A stretch of 64,000 bases of DNA from Amorphophallus konjac (Eukaryota > Streptophyta > Magnoliopsida > Alismatales > Araceae), in the NCBI GenBank assembly GCA_022559845.1, contig CM040118.1:446708053-446772052 (forward strand). The letters are read 5' to 3'. Each line of letters starts with the position of its first letter. Positions within the stretch are counted from its first letter, which is position 1. Position numbers and translations under genes: made by a program. A model generated the notes under the pieces. The model was not told the origin of the DNA. It was given only the letters and a program-made list of their open reading frames with translations, and ran no database searches. This document shows, piece by piece, positions 32,010 to 43,319 of the stretch.

Positions 32010-32420
32010 AATTTACGCCATGGCAGTCGTCGCCAATTCTTCGATTGGCACCTCCTGGATGGATGCCAATTCCCTCAGGTCGACTCAACCCTCGAACAGG
32101 TTGACTTATGCAACGGGCGCCCCTTTGAAGAGACGCCAGTTCTTGGCAGGAAACCACCAAAAGAAATGGCGACTTTCCAGAGGACATAGATTTAAGGGTG
32201 AAAAATAGCTCCTAAGGGTGAAAAATGGCTGATAAGGTTGACAAATAGCGCCATAGAGGTGATAAAAGAATTAGCGACAGCTGTCTGGACGTGAATTCAT
32301 CAATGAGCGCCCTTTTAGGTGGTCGTAAATTCTTAGCGACATTCTAAATTGGTGAAATTATGTAAACCAAAGAATAGGCGTCTGTCTACTCGGACGCCAA
32401 TTCAAGAATCCGCGGCCTAC
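32010..32420 (+). repeat. Array of GGCGTC/GACGCC motifs in F LTR, first block
   Basis: Repeated short units such as GACGCCAATTC, GGGCGCCCCT and the stem-loop pair GGCGTC...GACGCC (about 32379-32400) spread over 400 bp upstream of the TATA box. A second block lies at 34200-34635 (ACGCCCG, GCCGCTAATTC, GCGCTAATT). Confidence 0.6.
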
Positions 32421-32715
32421 CCTATGGGCGCTATTTTCCCGTGTTCGAGTACTGTAGCATTTACGGTCCCCTGTTTTCACGCGAAGCCAGTAGCGCTCCC
32501 ATGCCACCGAACTCCTGCTCGCCTGCATGGCTGGTGCTGGGGGTGCCACCAGGGCGGCCTCCATGCCTCAACCCACTCCCCTACGCGCTGTAGCAGCGGC
32601 GTCGGCGACGTCCATGAAGCAGCGGTTGACACGGCAGCAGCAGCCGCGACAGTAGCAGAAAAGAAAGAAAAAAGAAGTCTGGGGGGTTTTCCCTCTGAAC
32701 AGGGTTCTTAAACCC

Positions 32716-32724
32716 TATAAAAGG
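32716..32724 (+). promoter_or_regulatory. Putative LTR promoter TATA box of F
   Basis: TATAAAAGG in the F LTR, followed by a GA-rich leader (32840-32895). It is a strong match to a plant TATA box. Confidence 0.6.
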
Positions 32725-33055
32725 CCCCCTGCGGCGAAGCCAGAGATGCTCTTGAAAGCCTAGAGAGCAGAAGCCTTCTTCCGAGAGATACCCGTGTCTG
32801 GCCGTTCAAGACTGAAGCTTCCGAAGCCCACGTTCTGTGCGAAGAAAAGAGGAGAGAGGAGAGAGAGAGAAGAGAAAGGTGAGAGAGAGGAAGCCCCCCC
32901 CGTGCTTTTCTCATGATGTATTTTTCTTTCTCCCTTCTCCCCCGATATTTACGCATCCCCGATGTAGCTCTTTCGTTCAAGCGGACATAAAAAAGAATGC
33001 ATGGCCTTCACCCTGATCCTATCTCACTTCTTTCTGCATGGAGCTATCTGCTCCT

Positions 33056-33073
33056 ATCGATATATATGTATGC

Positions 33074-33132
<59 letters not shown>

Positions 33133-33158
33133 TGTATATACATATGTATATAGATATG
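33056..33158 (+). repeat. (TA)n/(TATG) microsatellite in F LTR
   Basis: About 100 bp of TATATATG-type repeats. Apparent open frames across it are low-complexity artefacts. Confidence 0.9.
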
Positions 33159-35576
33159 ATACATTTGTTTTTTTTCTTGTGTTCTACTTCCCCTCCTACA
33201 GCGGAGATGATGAACCCCCTCCTTTTTTATTTCTTCAAGCCACCTATGCGACGATTTAGTTACTATCACGATGGCCACTGGCTCAGAGCTCACTCCGACC
33301 CCGAGTTGCCAACCATCGAAAGCCCAATATACGTCTTCTTCGCTTTGCCATGAGCGTGATTCTCTTCTCAAAGCCCCATTTTGGAGTTTGGACCAATTCT
33401 ATGTCCATGATTCCAAAGGGGTGAGGAACATGGGATTTAATCCCCAAAATAACTGATTGTTTTCACGAATTTCCGATCACGGGTTTTGATCACTCATGGA
33501 CCCTCGGGGGCTCATTACTTCTTAACGTAGACCCCAGGTGGCTTCCCTTTGACGAGTGGATATTAAAGGCCGTATACGGCGATAGCTCAAAGTCCACATC
33601 TCGGCGACGAGTTTGTGGCGACCCACGGGTCGGTGGGGTCCTTTGTAGGCTAGCCCTCGAGATCTTTGTGCCTAAAATTGGTGACGGGATGTTGCCGCTT
33701 CCGTGCGCATCCCTATTTGTTTGGGGGCCATATTGGAGTTTCTCCGTAGGTGCGTCCTCTATTTACAACCCCCGACGCTCCGGGTCTAGGGGAGGTGTTG
33801 CCAAATTTTCGCCACGAAGATGATGACACAATGACAAATTGGACTAAGCTTAAGAACTTTATAAACCAAACCATTGAATGCAAAGAAATTGAACTAATGC
33901 ATAATATGCATGAAAATGATCATCACATGCTTGCATGGCACCTCTGGTATATCAAATGGTGTGCGGAAGGAGTTCGGGTTGCGCCCGGGCGAAGGCCCTC
34001 ACTATGCGCAAGTCTTAGACTCTGCCACGTACCGGGGTCGCCCTCCACGAAGTACAAGTAAAACCTTGCATGAACAACTTGATTCCATCGGTTTGCCCAC
34101 ATGAACATGAATTTAAAAATGCCCTAATGCGTATGAACGAGCAAAAAAAAAAAATGATAACATATATTAAGAATCAAGAAAACCCCAAGAATCGAGCTTC
34201 TATTTGCCCTTTCTGTGAGAGGTAGGTCGACCCACCCTCCGCAGGCAGAACGAACTAGGTTCTGTCAAACTTAAAGAAACGACGCCCGTACCAGGTGCCG
34301 CTAATTCACTGAATGAACGACCTTGAAAACAACCGCCAATTAATTAACGGCCGTGCAAACAGATGCTAATCCCTCTGATAAAAAAGGGAAGAAAAGGAAG
34401 AAAAATTGATAATAAAGGAATATATGCCCAGGATAAGGGCGCTAATTGAATTAAACACCTGTTTACACAGACGCTAAGCCCCTGAACTAATAAAAGAATA
34501 TGTGCCCAGGCCCGAGGCACTAATTAAATTAAACGCCTGCTCAGCAAGTGCCATTTCCTTAAAACGTGTTAAAAGAAACAAAGAAGAGGAAAGAAAGAAA
34601 GAAAACTCATAATTTGCGCCCACAGAGCGGACACCAATTCTTAAAACCCTGGAAAATGATTAAAAAAAAGGAAACACGTAAAACGAATGGCGGTGGTAAG
34701 GCATCGATCTAACAAAGAAAAAAAAGAAGAAAGAGAAGAAAAAAGAGAAATAACACTATAATAAAAGAAATGCCACGAAAATGATACGATAAAGAAAATG
34801 AACTTGAGATTAACAGCGATTTGTCCGGGAACTCTTCCCCTTTGTCCCCACATGTGGGGAAATATCAAAGTTGCCCACATAAGATAAGCCCGACCATCCT
34901 CTCATGGTCATGGCTTGACTTGGCACCAGGCCGATATCCTACGATATTTTGACCATTTGATCGGGACCTAACCGTAATTCCTCATTTCTTAAGATATCGA
35001 ATTTGCCATATCTTGGCATACACTTGTCCCGGTATCTCACATGTACTTGGGATATTTCTCGATCCGGACCCTCGTCCGAACATGAAATGGCCCGTATGTG
35101 ACCGATGTGATTTTGAATACCGTCTTGCACCCTGATGCAAGGGATTTCGATCATTTCAACCCAACTTGCATTCTTTAATGAAAATTGATCTTTAGGCCAT
35201 TTGGCCCCTTTTCTTGGTGATTAATCAGGGGTTTTCCCTCTCGAAGGGGATGTAATTAACGCCGTGACCTTTATGGCACGGTGAATCTTCAGTCTCGACT
35301 CGATACCCACAATTGTCTGGTCAGTCAGACGGAGCGCACCCTGGGCTTCGGACCACTTTAGTATCGAAGCCCGAACATTTTTGTCACACATGTGACTGGA
35401 ACGCCCTCACACTTGATAAACTGATAAAACGATAAAAGATAAGATGATATTCCACCGCGAAGTTTAGTGCGTACAACAAGTTGGCACGCCCGGTAGGACA
35501 GATGATCCTGAATCGATATAACAACCGATATACCAAGATATTAAAAAAATATATGAATCATCGAGTGCGTCCAGCA

Positions 35577-36001
35577 AGTTACCATCTGGGATGAGGTGTG
35601 AAGGTGCTCCTTGTAGGGAGTACTTGGTGTCCAGTAGCTAGAGAAGCTGTTGACTCGAGTAGGTGCTAAATGTGGCCTCCCGATTGAGAATCGTGTGTTT
35701 CTCCGCGTACGGAGTGTGACAGATGTGTTCACGCCCTTGAGAGTTCAAGGAAGCTGAGGTGATGCGAGACTTATCAGTTTCGTGTACCCTAATTGATTTT
35801 GGGATTGTCGTGAATTGGCGTGTAGAGCGAGAGGGCTCTATTGGTTGTGCTGGTCTGGCGGTGTTCCTCAGAGATAGTTGTGTGGGGAGTAGCATGGTTA
35901 TGCGATGATCGTGAAGTACTACCCATTGGGTAAGTTCCTCCCCCTAAGTTCTGTGCACTGTCCCAAATTTTGAGGATGAAATTTCTATAAGGGGGGAGGG
36001 C
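35577..36001 (+). other. Element C internal 3' end and polypurine tract
   Basis: C resumes after F and leads to TTTTGAGGATGAAATTT, also present before the B 3' LTR, and a polypurine tract AAGGGGGGAGGG (35989-36000). No gene is seen. Confidence 0.7.
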
Positions 36002-38444
36002 TGCAACGCCCTGGATTTTTGGATTGTGTTTTCGCGAGTTACGGTTCGTGTCTGAGTGGGTTTTAGACTTTTATATTAGTTTTTTGGACCCTTTGTTGGT
36101 GCGTTTGTAAGTTATTTTGGGTCCGTGGCGGCGCATGGAGCCGTCCCACTTTTTCTCAGAATTTTTCTGGGTTGGAATATATTTTTTGGGGTTTTCTAGA
36201 GTTCCCGTGGATTTTCTAAATGAAATATATATATATATATATAATAAAAATTAAAATTAAAACCCTTTTTTACCCCCCTCTCCCCCTCCGTTCTCTCGTC
36301 TCTCTCGACTCACGCACTCCCTCACTCTCCCGTCTCTTTCCCCTCCCCCATTCTCACCTCCGGAGGCCGACGACGGTGAGGAGGCTCGGGGCAGACCGAC
36401 AGCGGCGGTGCACGGCGAGGGCAAGGCCGAGAGGCGGGCGAAACGTTGAAGTGGAGGTGATTGCATTCGTGGGAGCCGACCGCGTGGGGTGATCACTGTT
36501 CTTCGAGGTTGCGGTGGGTTAAATCTTCGGAAAGGTAGGGGGAAGAATCCCTACTCTCCCCGCGTGTTTTCCCTGCGTTCCCATGCCATGGTGAGGCCGA
36601 GAGGGGGAGTGTTTCGTTTTTGGGAGTTAAATGCATGTCGAGGTTGAGCGGCGGTTTTGGCCGATCTAGGCCTTGATTCGTGGTTTGATCATGGCTTTCC
36701 GGTCGTAGGAACCCCCGAGGATGGATTCCCCATGTTTTCCCTTCTTCCCGCGACGAATGGGGCTCGTGATCGGACTCCGTGTGGAGTTCAGTGTGTTTTC
36801 CACGAAACCGACAAGGGACAGCCACATGGGTGGCCGTCGCGTCCAGGATTGAGAGGCCAAGGGTCTGGCCACTAAGGTCTACTGGGCGGCAAAAGGATGG
36901 GCCGCCCAGTGTTGCAGGCGGCCAGCAGTCTGGCCGCCCTGCCCCCCATGTATCCTAATGTTTGGGCAGCCAAAGAGTTGGCCACCCAGGTCCTCTGGGT
37001 GGCCAAAGAGATGGCTGCTTAGATGGCCAAAAGGTTGGCCACCCAAGCCCTTTGGGTGGCCAAGAGGATGGCCACCCAGCCCCTTTTGTCTTGTTTGACT
37101 GGGCGACCAGACTGAGGGCCGCCCAGGAATCAGAGTGCCGAGGGTGGGAAGCCAGAGAGTTGGCCGCCCATCCCTGTTGGGCAGCCACAGGTCTGGCCCC
37201 CCAGCCTCTAGGCGGCCAGTGCTTTGGTCGCCTAGCCCCCTTCAGCCCGGGGGTGCAGTGTTCCGCCGATTCATTTCCCGGGGTGTCCGTATGAGGCGTG
37301 GCTTTGTGGAATGCGTGTTCGCGTGGTTCTGAGTGTTCTGTCATTTCCGGATGATTAATGTGGGCCATCCCTGTGTGTTTTGTGTAGGGTAGGCAATCAT
37401 TTCTATAAATGGGCTATCTGTGTCGACAGCTGCTGCGAGAGTCCCGTGACCGCGGAGGGTATTCCCGCATGAGGGCTATGATCACGACTAGGTATCCTCG
37501 TAGAAATTGTGGGCCAAGGATCTTGAGTTTCTGCCGTCTGCCTTAGATGGTTTACCCATAGCAGGTAGTGTTGTTCTGAGGTTCCCTATGGTTCAAGCGC
37601 GTGAGTACGCATATCCTTGGGTTTTCCCCCGAGAGCGCGGAGGTTTGTGTCCTACTATTTCACTACTTGGAGGGCTTGTCGTAATTGGACCGGGCGAGAG
37701 CGCCTCGTGTGTACACCGCTCCTGTAGAGGTGAGATCGTTTGAGCATGTGTACCTTGGTTAGGACAAGTGTACATTACTGATGGGTGCAGTGGCGCGTAC
37801 CCCATGTTAGGTAGCTAGACACGGTCGTGCCGTTGGGTACAGAGGTATGGATCCTAGTCAGTCCCAGGGTGTGGTGTGTATGAGTGTCTCTTCTGCTCCT
37901 CCCGAGACCTGGGTATGAGTAACTAAGTATTATGCGTGCATATGAGGTCTTGGTGCAGTATAAGATGTCAGTGAACGCTTCTGGCCTTGTTGTGTATACT
38001 CGAGTGGCGAACTCTATGCCAGCAAAGGATGAGTTACCGACAGCATTTTCGTGGCCCTTCTGACAGACGGGTTGGTGTGGCCCTAGGTGTAGGGCGTGGT
38101 TCTTTCACTGGTTCTAGCTCGAGATCGAGGGTTACTAGTGTTCGGAGGTTCTCCCAAGGGTGGAGGTTCCGTGTGTGGCCGCGTGGCCTTGTCAGTGGTT
38201 CCATCTGTGAGGACGGAATGTCCGACCGTGAGAGTCGGAGTAGCATAGAGGTTTCGTGTTCTCTCCGTTTACCGTCTTCTTATTCCGGCCACCATTGTTA
38301 TTGTTCTTATTTTATTATTGCAGCTGTTGTTGTCACTATTTATCATTTTAGTTGTGGTGGGATCCGTAGGGCCCCTACTGAGCCAATGAGATGAGGCTCA
38401 CTCCCTACTTTTTTCAACTGTGGCGTTTCTCCTCGGGGTGGCAC
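36002..38444 (+). mobile_element. Element C 3' LTR, left part
   Basis: It starts TGCAACGCCC (5' LTR: TGTAACGTCC) and is collinear with the 5' LTR to the equivalent of about 24839. Its GGGCGGCC hairpin array (36851-37235) has about ten units against about six in the 5' LTR. The TGAGCC/GGCTCA stem-loop is kept at 38379-38400. It is cut after GGCAC by element G; the rest must lie right of the window. Confidence 0.88.
36851..37235 (+). repeat. GGGCGGCC/GGCCGCCC hairpin array in C 3' LTR
   Basis: Longer than in the 5' LTR, with many arms mutated by CG-to-TG or CA changes (GGGTGGCC, GGCCACCC). Both arms of several hairpins carry such changes. Confidence 0.85.
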
Positions 38445-40665
38445 TGTGGACACCTAAAATTTGCCGTCAAGAACGTCAAGCCGTTCCTAGCCGAGCAAGG
38501 GCAATGGAGAAGAAGGGGTGCATCGACGCACCCTGTCAAGCGCGTCGACGCACGCGCGAAGGGATGAGCCATCTTCTGAGGTGAATAATAGGGTGCGTCG
38601 ACGCACCCTCACCCCTGCATCGATGCACACGCAAAGCATACAATGAAAACTGATGGAGATGGATGAAATGAAATGAATGAGAGAAAAAAAAAGGACAAGA
38701 GAATAACAAAGAGTGGGGCCATTGAACCGGCGCAAACCTTTCCCCCTCTTGCCTTTGAATTGGTGCTTAAGGCTTCCCTCCGAGATGAATCGGCAAGGCC
38801 CTCAAAGCCCTTGAATCGATGCAAGAGGCCCCCCATCACCCAATGAATCGGTGGCCTACCCCTTGAACCGACGCCCCTTTCTTCTTGCCACTTGATCCGG
38901 CGCAAGCCCCTCCATGGGCATTAACCGACGCGAGCTTCCCCCTTGCACTGAATCGGCCCCCCAATGCCACTTGAACCAGCGCAAGCACAGCTCCATGGGC
39001 ACTTGAATCAGCACAGGTCCCCTCATGGTGTTGAACCGGTGCAGGCACCTCAGAGCCACTAAATCGGCACCCGCCAACCACCCAAGTGATCCAACGTAAG
39101 AAATGTCCCTTCTTCGACACGGGATTCTGTTTCGCACTGATCGTTTCAAGCAAAGAAATGAACAACAAGCGAGGTCCTACCCTTAACCAGTGGTTAGCAG
39201 AAGACCCATGCCTAAAGGGGGATTAGCTCCTCCATCAACCAACGGTTAAAGCAAGGCTTTACTCGCAGACCGGCAAGAGAAAGCTTCCCATCGCCTCAAA
39301 GTCCATAAGCGGCAAATTTTGAAGGCCGCTACAGAGCTACGAACGGCGCGCATGCATCAACGTCACCATCAGCCAATCCTAGGAGGGCACCCTGCCTACC
39401 TCCTGCTGCCCCTACATGCAGGCTCTAGTCGACCTCGAACATGGAGAGGAGGAGAAGAGAGAAGAAGAAGAAGAAGAAGGGGGGAGTGGGGGTTCGAGGC
39501 TCCCACCTCCGCTCCCTATAAGAAGAACTGAAGCCCCGTTGAAGAAAGTCTCTGGCTCCCTGGCTGGTTGGAGGTTGGCTACTAGAGAAGAAACCTATTG
39601 CAAAAAAAAAAGTTGTGTGCACCTGCGTCTGCGGAGCGAAGAGAGGAAGAGAGAATAGAGGAAGAGAGGTGAAGCTTAAGGGGGGAGGAGCCAATGTCCC
39701 CCCCCTCCGTTGTATTTTCTTCTTCTTTTGCTATGTTTCTTTGCTTCAGGGTATACCCTTCTTGTATCTATTTACCATGCGATGAATAAAAGATTTTAAG
39801 TTGTGGCATGTTGTAGCTTCTACCCTGCCCCCTCTCTCTAGCCCAAGTGGGTCTTCCCGTTTCTGATGATGGATATCACTTTGTTCTACAAATCTGTAAT
39901 ATGCCACTGTGGAGGCGACGGTTGCCCTCTCACTCACACCCATGAGTTGTGGGGGCTCCGTCATCCCTCTCAAATCCTGTAGAACTCGTATTTATCCTTC
40001 ATCCATTAAGGTACTACCATTCCTTTGTTTACAATGATCACTCCGGGCCCCCAGGAGCTTGCTCCCTCATAGCATGGCTCCTGGGAAACCCCATTTGAGA
40101 AGTGAATAGTAGCAGCCCTACGTCGGGCAACATGACGAATCTACGTCCCAAATTCCAAATGTCGCGGCCCACGGGTTGAGTGAAGCCCCTCAAAGGCTGG
40201 TCCTCGGGGTTACCCGCCCAAGTTGGGATGATTGGGTGGCCGCTCTTGGCTTACTCAAAATTTCAGGAGCTGTCTCGGAACTCCCATGGATGAGCTCCCA
40301 ATTTTACACCCCACAAGAGCCGGGTCCGGGGGAGATGCTGCCAGATTTGCGCCGGAAACTTGAACTAATGGCTGGACAAAAAATAACAACGAATAGAGTA
40401 GGGGTTGTGATTAAATATGGGAATGGCAACCCAAAAAAAATTGCAGAACAAAGAACTAATGAAGGGCTAACAGAACTGAGCATACATGTATCTGTATAAA
40501 CATCTCTGCATTTCTGAACTCAAACGCATAATAAGCCCCCATGCATGCTGTGTTTTGTTATGAAAAGCACATGCAATCTTCAAACGAAAAAGCCGCAGCC
40601 CGCTTGGGCAATGTTGTTGCATCAGTCATGTTCCCAGTGCATTGTGCCGACCCCAAGGCCCCATT
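38445..40665 (+). mobile_element. Element G 5' LTR, first part
   Basis: It begins TGTGGACACC after the C flank GGCAC. It contains the perfect 18-base palindrome GGGTGCGTCGACGCACCC (38591-38608), a long array of TTGAACCGGCGC-type units (38720-39090) and a TATA-like CTATAAGAAG (about 39507). A GA-rich leader and sequence shared with F follow (GGGGGAGATGCTGCCAGATT near 40327 against GGGGAGGTGTTGCCAAATTT near 33791). It stops at 40665 where H is inserted. No coding sequence is recognised. Confidence 0.65.
38508..39090 (+). repeat. GCGTCGACGC and CCGGCGC motif arrays in G LTR
   Basis: Two consecutive arrays. The first has GCGTCGACGCAC palindromes (38519, 38543, 38591 and a weaker one at 38618). 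The second has about twelve TTGAACCGGCGCAAGC-like units (38720-39075) with spacers such as CCCCTCCATGGGCA. More GCGTCGAC copies follow after H at 51345-51450, and GGTCGACCGA copies at 51800-51925. Confidence 0.75.
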
Positions 40666-43319
40666 TGTTTGTCCCTGGGTAGGTGAGCTGACAAGAAGGG
40701 GGGTTGAATTGTTCCCACGCGATATGGCAAATTAAAACTTATGCAGCGGAATTACCAAGTTTAACAAGATTGATAGAAATAAAGTAAGCAGGATAAACAA
40801 GTTCTCTCAATCTCGCCATTCACACACGATCAAGATAAATAACGTTAACATTACAATCCCACAAACATACACATCACAAAGCAAACCACTAGACACGGGG
40901 ATTTTTAAGGTGGTTCGGGACCACGACGGGCTCCCTACGTCCACCCCTTACCAAACCGGTAAGGATTCACTCGCTAGATAAACCAACACGGGGAAGACTC
41001 CCCAAACATGGAGCAAGGCTCCAACACACACGGGGATAAATCCCCAATACGGAGCAACGCTCCAACATACACACAGGACGCCGCCTGCACACACACACGG
41101 GGACGCGCTCTAACACACACACACACACACACACACGGAGACGGAGTCTCCAACACGATCCGACACCGGATCACAACACACATAGACTCACTGCAACAAA
41201 CGTAGCACAACGACACACAGAGACGCGCTGGATCGTGAATCCAGCAACACACGCACACACACGCTGCAACAACCGTAGCACCGAAAGCACACGACCGTAC
41301 GCAGACGGTCACACACACACACACGAATATCTTTATGAGTTGAGGAAATAAACACAAATACTCAAGATATGCTCAAATCTAAATAAAACCCATGAGAAAG
41401 ATCACAAATAGATAGGAATAAGATGTAGAAGTTGTTCCCCCTTCGATTTCCCAAGCATATAGATGTTGATGCTTGATTCTCGGATTCGGATGATGATGAT
41501 TCTTGCATCATCTTGTTCCTCTCGTCGATCCGCTACTTGTCTTCTTCTTCCACGAACCCCGAAAATGCCTGGATGCAGATGAAAACCTTACAAAACCTTC
41601 TCTCACATTCTTCTCTTCTGCTCCTTGGCCTTCTTCTCCTGCAAGATAGAAAGATTAGCTTCTTAGGGTTAGTTCTCCCCAAAATTCGTTGCTCATATAT
41701 AAACCCACACAAAATGTATGAAAAGACCATTTAACCCTTGCCAAAACTATGTGAAACATGCCTAAATATGTATATCATAACCCTAGGGGCAAGTGGGTAA
41801 AAGTAGAGCACAAAAGGATTGGGTTTAGATGGTTTTCGGATCTACGTTTTTGGGTTTCGCCGGTACCGGTCGACCTACACGGGGTGGGTGATCGACCTAA
41901 AATTTACAGACTGAAAACAACCCTTTCTGGGGATTTCGGTCGACTGAAACCCCAGAGGCGGTGGACCAAAATCTGGGAAATTCCATATTTGCAACCGTTC
42001 AGACCCTTAACCCCATTAGCAGGCCATTCAAGTTTGTGGCATCAAACTCCTTTGAAGTTGGAGGGTCTATACATAGTATTTTGACCTGCAAAACCATAGA
42101 GAAATGATTAGAACTTTAGCTCAATAATCCATATGATAAACGCATGAGCTTCATACAAAACATTAAGAACGAGTAAGAGATAAGTATGAAAACCCTTTTA
42201 GCATCCTTCAATCCATTGACCGAAGATGAATCTATTTCACACATTAGATGGGCATCAAGAAACCAATTTCACCAAGATTAATGAAAATGTTTTAAGCACA
42301 TCATGACCATTGACAAAACATCAAATGAAGTTATGTTCATAATGGGATGAACTCAAAAGAGACTTTTATTTATGAAAACCCAGCATCCATCAGATCTTCC
42401 ACTCACAGCAAACCATGAGCCTCAAGCATCACACACACATGCCACCAAGATTAATATGAATGACATGCATTGTATCCCTTGAAAACACAAGTCTTACACC
42501 CAAACAACAAGAGCTAATGACTATGAGGTTGTACACAATGAATGATCTCTGCCAAACTTTATGTGAAATTCTTAAGGACATTGTGAGCCTCAAAAGCCAT
42601 GAATGGGCTGTATTAAGGAAGGCTACGCGAAGTGCACATGGTGAGATCGATGTTATGACAAGGCAAAAATCTTACCAATGGTTCTTGATAGATTAGACAT
42701 GACATATACCACCTATTTCAGATTGTAGAAAGCAAGGTGCTTGTCCACATGTTTGTTTTACCTTCCAAGTGACCGCCATGAGATTTGATCCTACAATTCA
42801 AAATAGTCAAGTCAATACATCATGAGTTGCACAAAGACTTGTTCAATCATAAAAGGCTTTGAAGCCTCTTGACAACCCAAGTTTTCTTCAACCAAAAACC
42901 AACTCCAAATATTCATGCAATCAAACAACATGTCTCAAAATGCATAACGGAAATGCATGTAAATCACATTAACAATTTGATCATTCTTCTCAAGGTTCAA
43001 TCAAGACATGAGCTAGATTGCAAACACTTTACAATTTATCCTTGCAACATGAATCAAGACATGAGCTAGATTGGAAACACTTCACAATCTATCCATGCAA
43101 CATGTATATGCAACAATTAAACCATTTACAATCTCGACCCTATTTGAACATCAATAGCACAGTTGCCCATATGAAACACATGCAAGCATAGCAAATATCA
43201 TGAGTGCTATCATGAGTTCACACAATCATCAAAAGCATATGCAAGCATACATAAAGTTTAGTTATCATCAAAGATAAAGTTTAGTTATCATCAAAAACAT
43301 AAACATTATGCAAGGAACA
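40666..43319 (-). mobile_element. Element H 3' LTR (left copy)
   Basis: Runs from TGTTTGTCCC to GGAACA on +. It contains the mini-hairpin comb (40947-41310) with (AC)n linkers, a minus-strand TATA at about 41694-41703, a GGTCGAC motif pair (41866-41949), and AT-rich DNA with two short TTTAGTTATCATCAAA repeats near the left-hand end of the transcript sense. Several percent or less divergence from the right copy by eye. Confidence 0.88.
40947..41310 (-). repeat. Mini-hairpin comb in H left LTR
   Basis: Ten or more perfect short inverted repeats of unrelated sequence, separated by ACACAC linkers. Examples (arms): CTTACC/GGTAAG 40947-40963; GGGGA/TCCCC 40990-41003; GGAGC/GCTCC 41010-41022; GGGGAT/ATCCCC 41032-41045; GGAGC/GCTCC 41051-41063; GGAGAC/GTCTCC 41137-41151; GATCCG/CGGATC 41157-41172; CTGGAT/ATCCAG 41228-41244; GACCGT/ACGGTC 41293-41310. 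Loops are 2-6 nt. Confidence 0.9.

Larger units (their letters stand above)
31993..35576 (+). mobile_element. Element F: Tat-type element reduced to an LTR, primer site and LTR end
   Basis: It begins TGTTGGCATC inside C and carries one long LTR (to about 35478), a TGGCACGCCCGGTAGGAC primer site (35482-35499), about 60 bp of other sequence, and then a second copy of the LTR terminus (GAGTGCGTCCAGCA, ending 35576; compare AGTGCGTACAACA at 35466-35478). No gag or pol exists between. Flanks GGTTG (31988-31992) and AGTTA (35577-35581) could be an eroded duplication. LTR and primer site resemble G, which supports a Tat-type origin. Internal deletion or abortive reverse transcription could explain it. 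Confidence 0.6.

Noticed and set aside
31443..32187. Overlapping minus-strand open frames at the C/F junction
   Set aside because: They cross the element boundary at 31993 and have no recognisable content.
33038..33371. Tyr/Ile-rich open frames
   Set aside because: Translations of the (TA)n microsatellite.
41008..41357. Cys/Val-rich and Thr/His-rich open frames over the hairpin comb
   Set aside because: Produced by the (AC)n linkers in different phases; not proteins.
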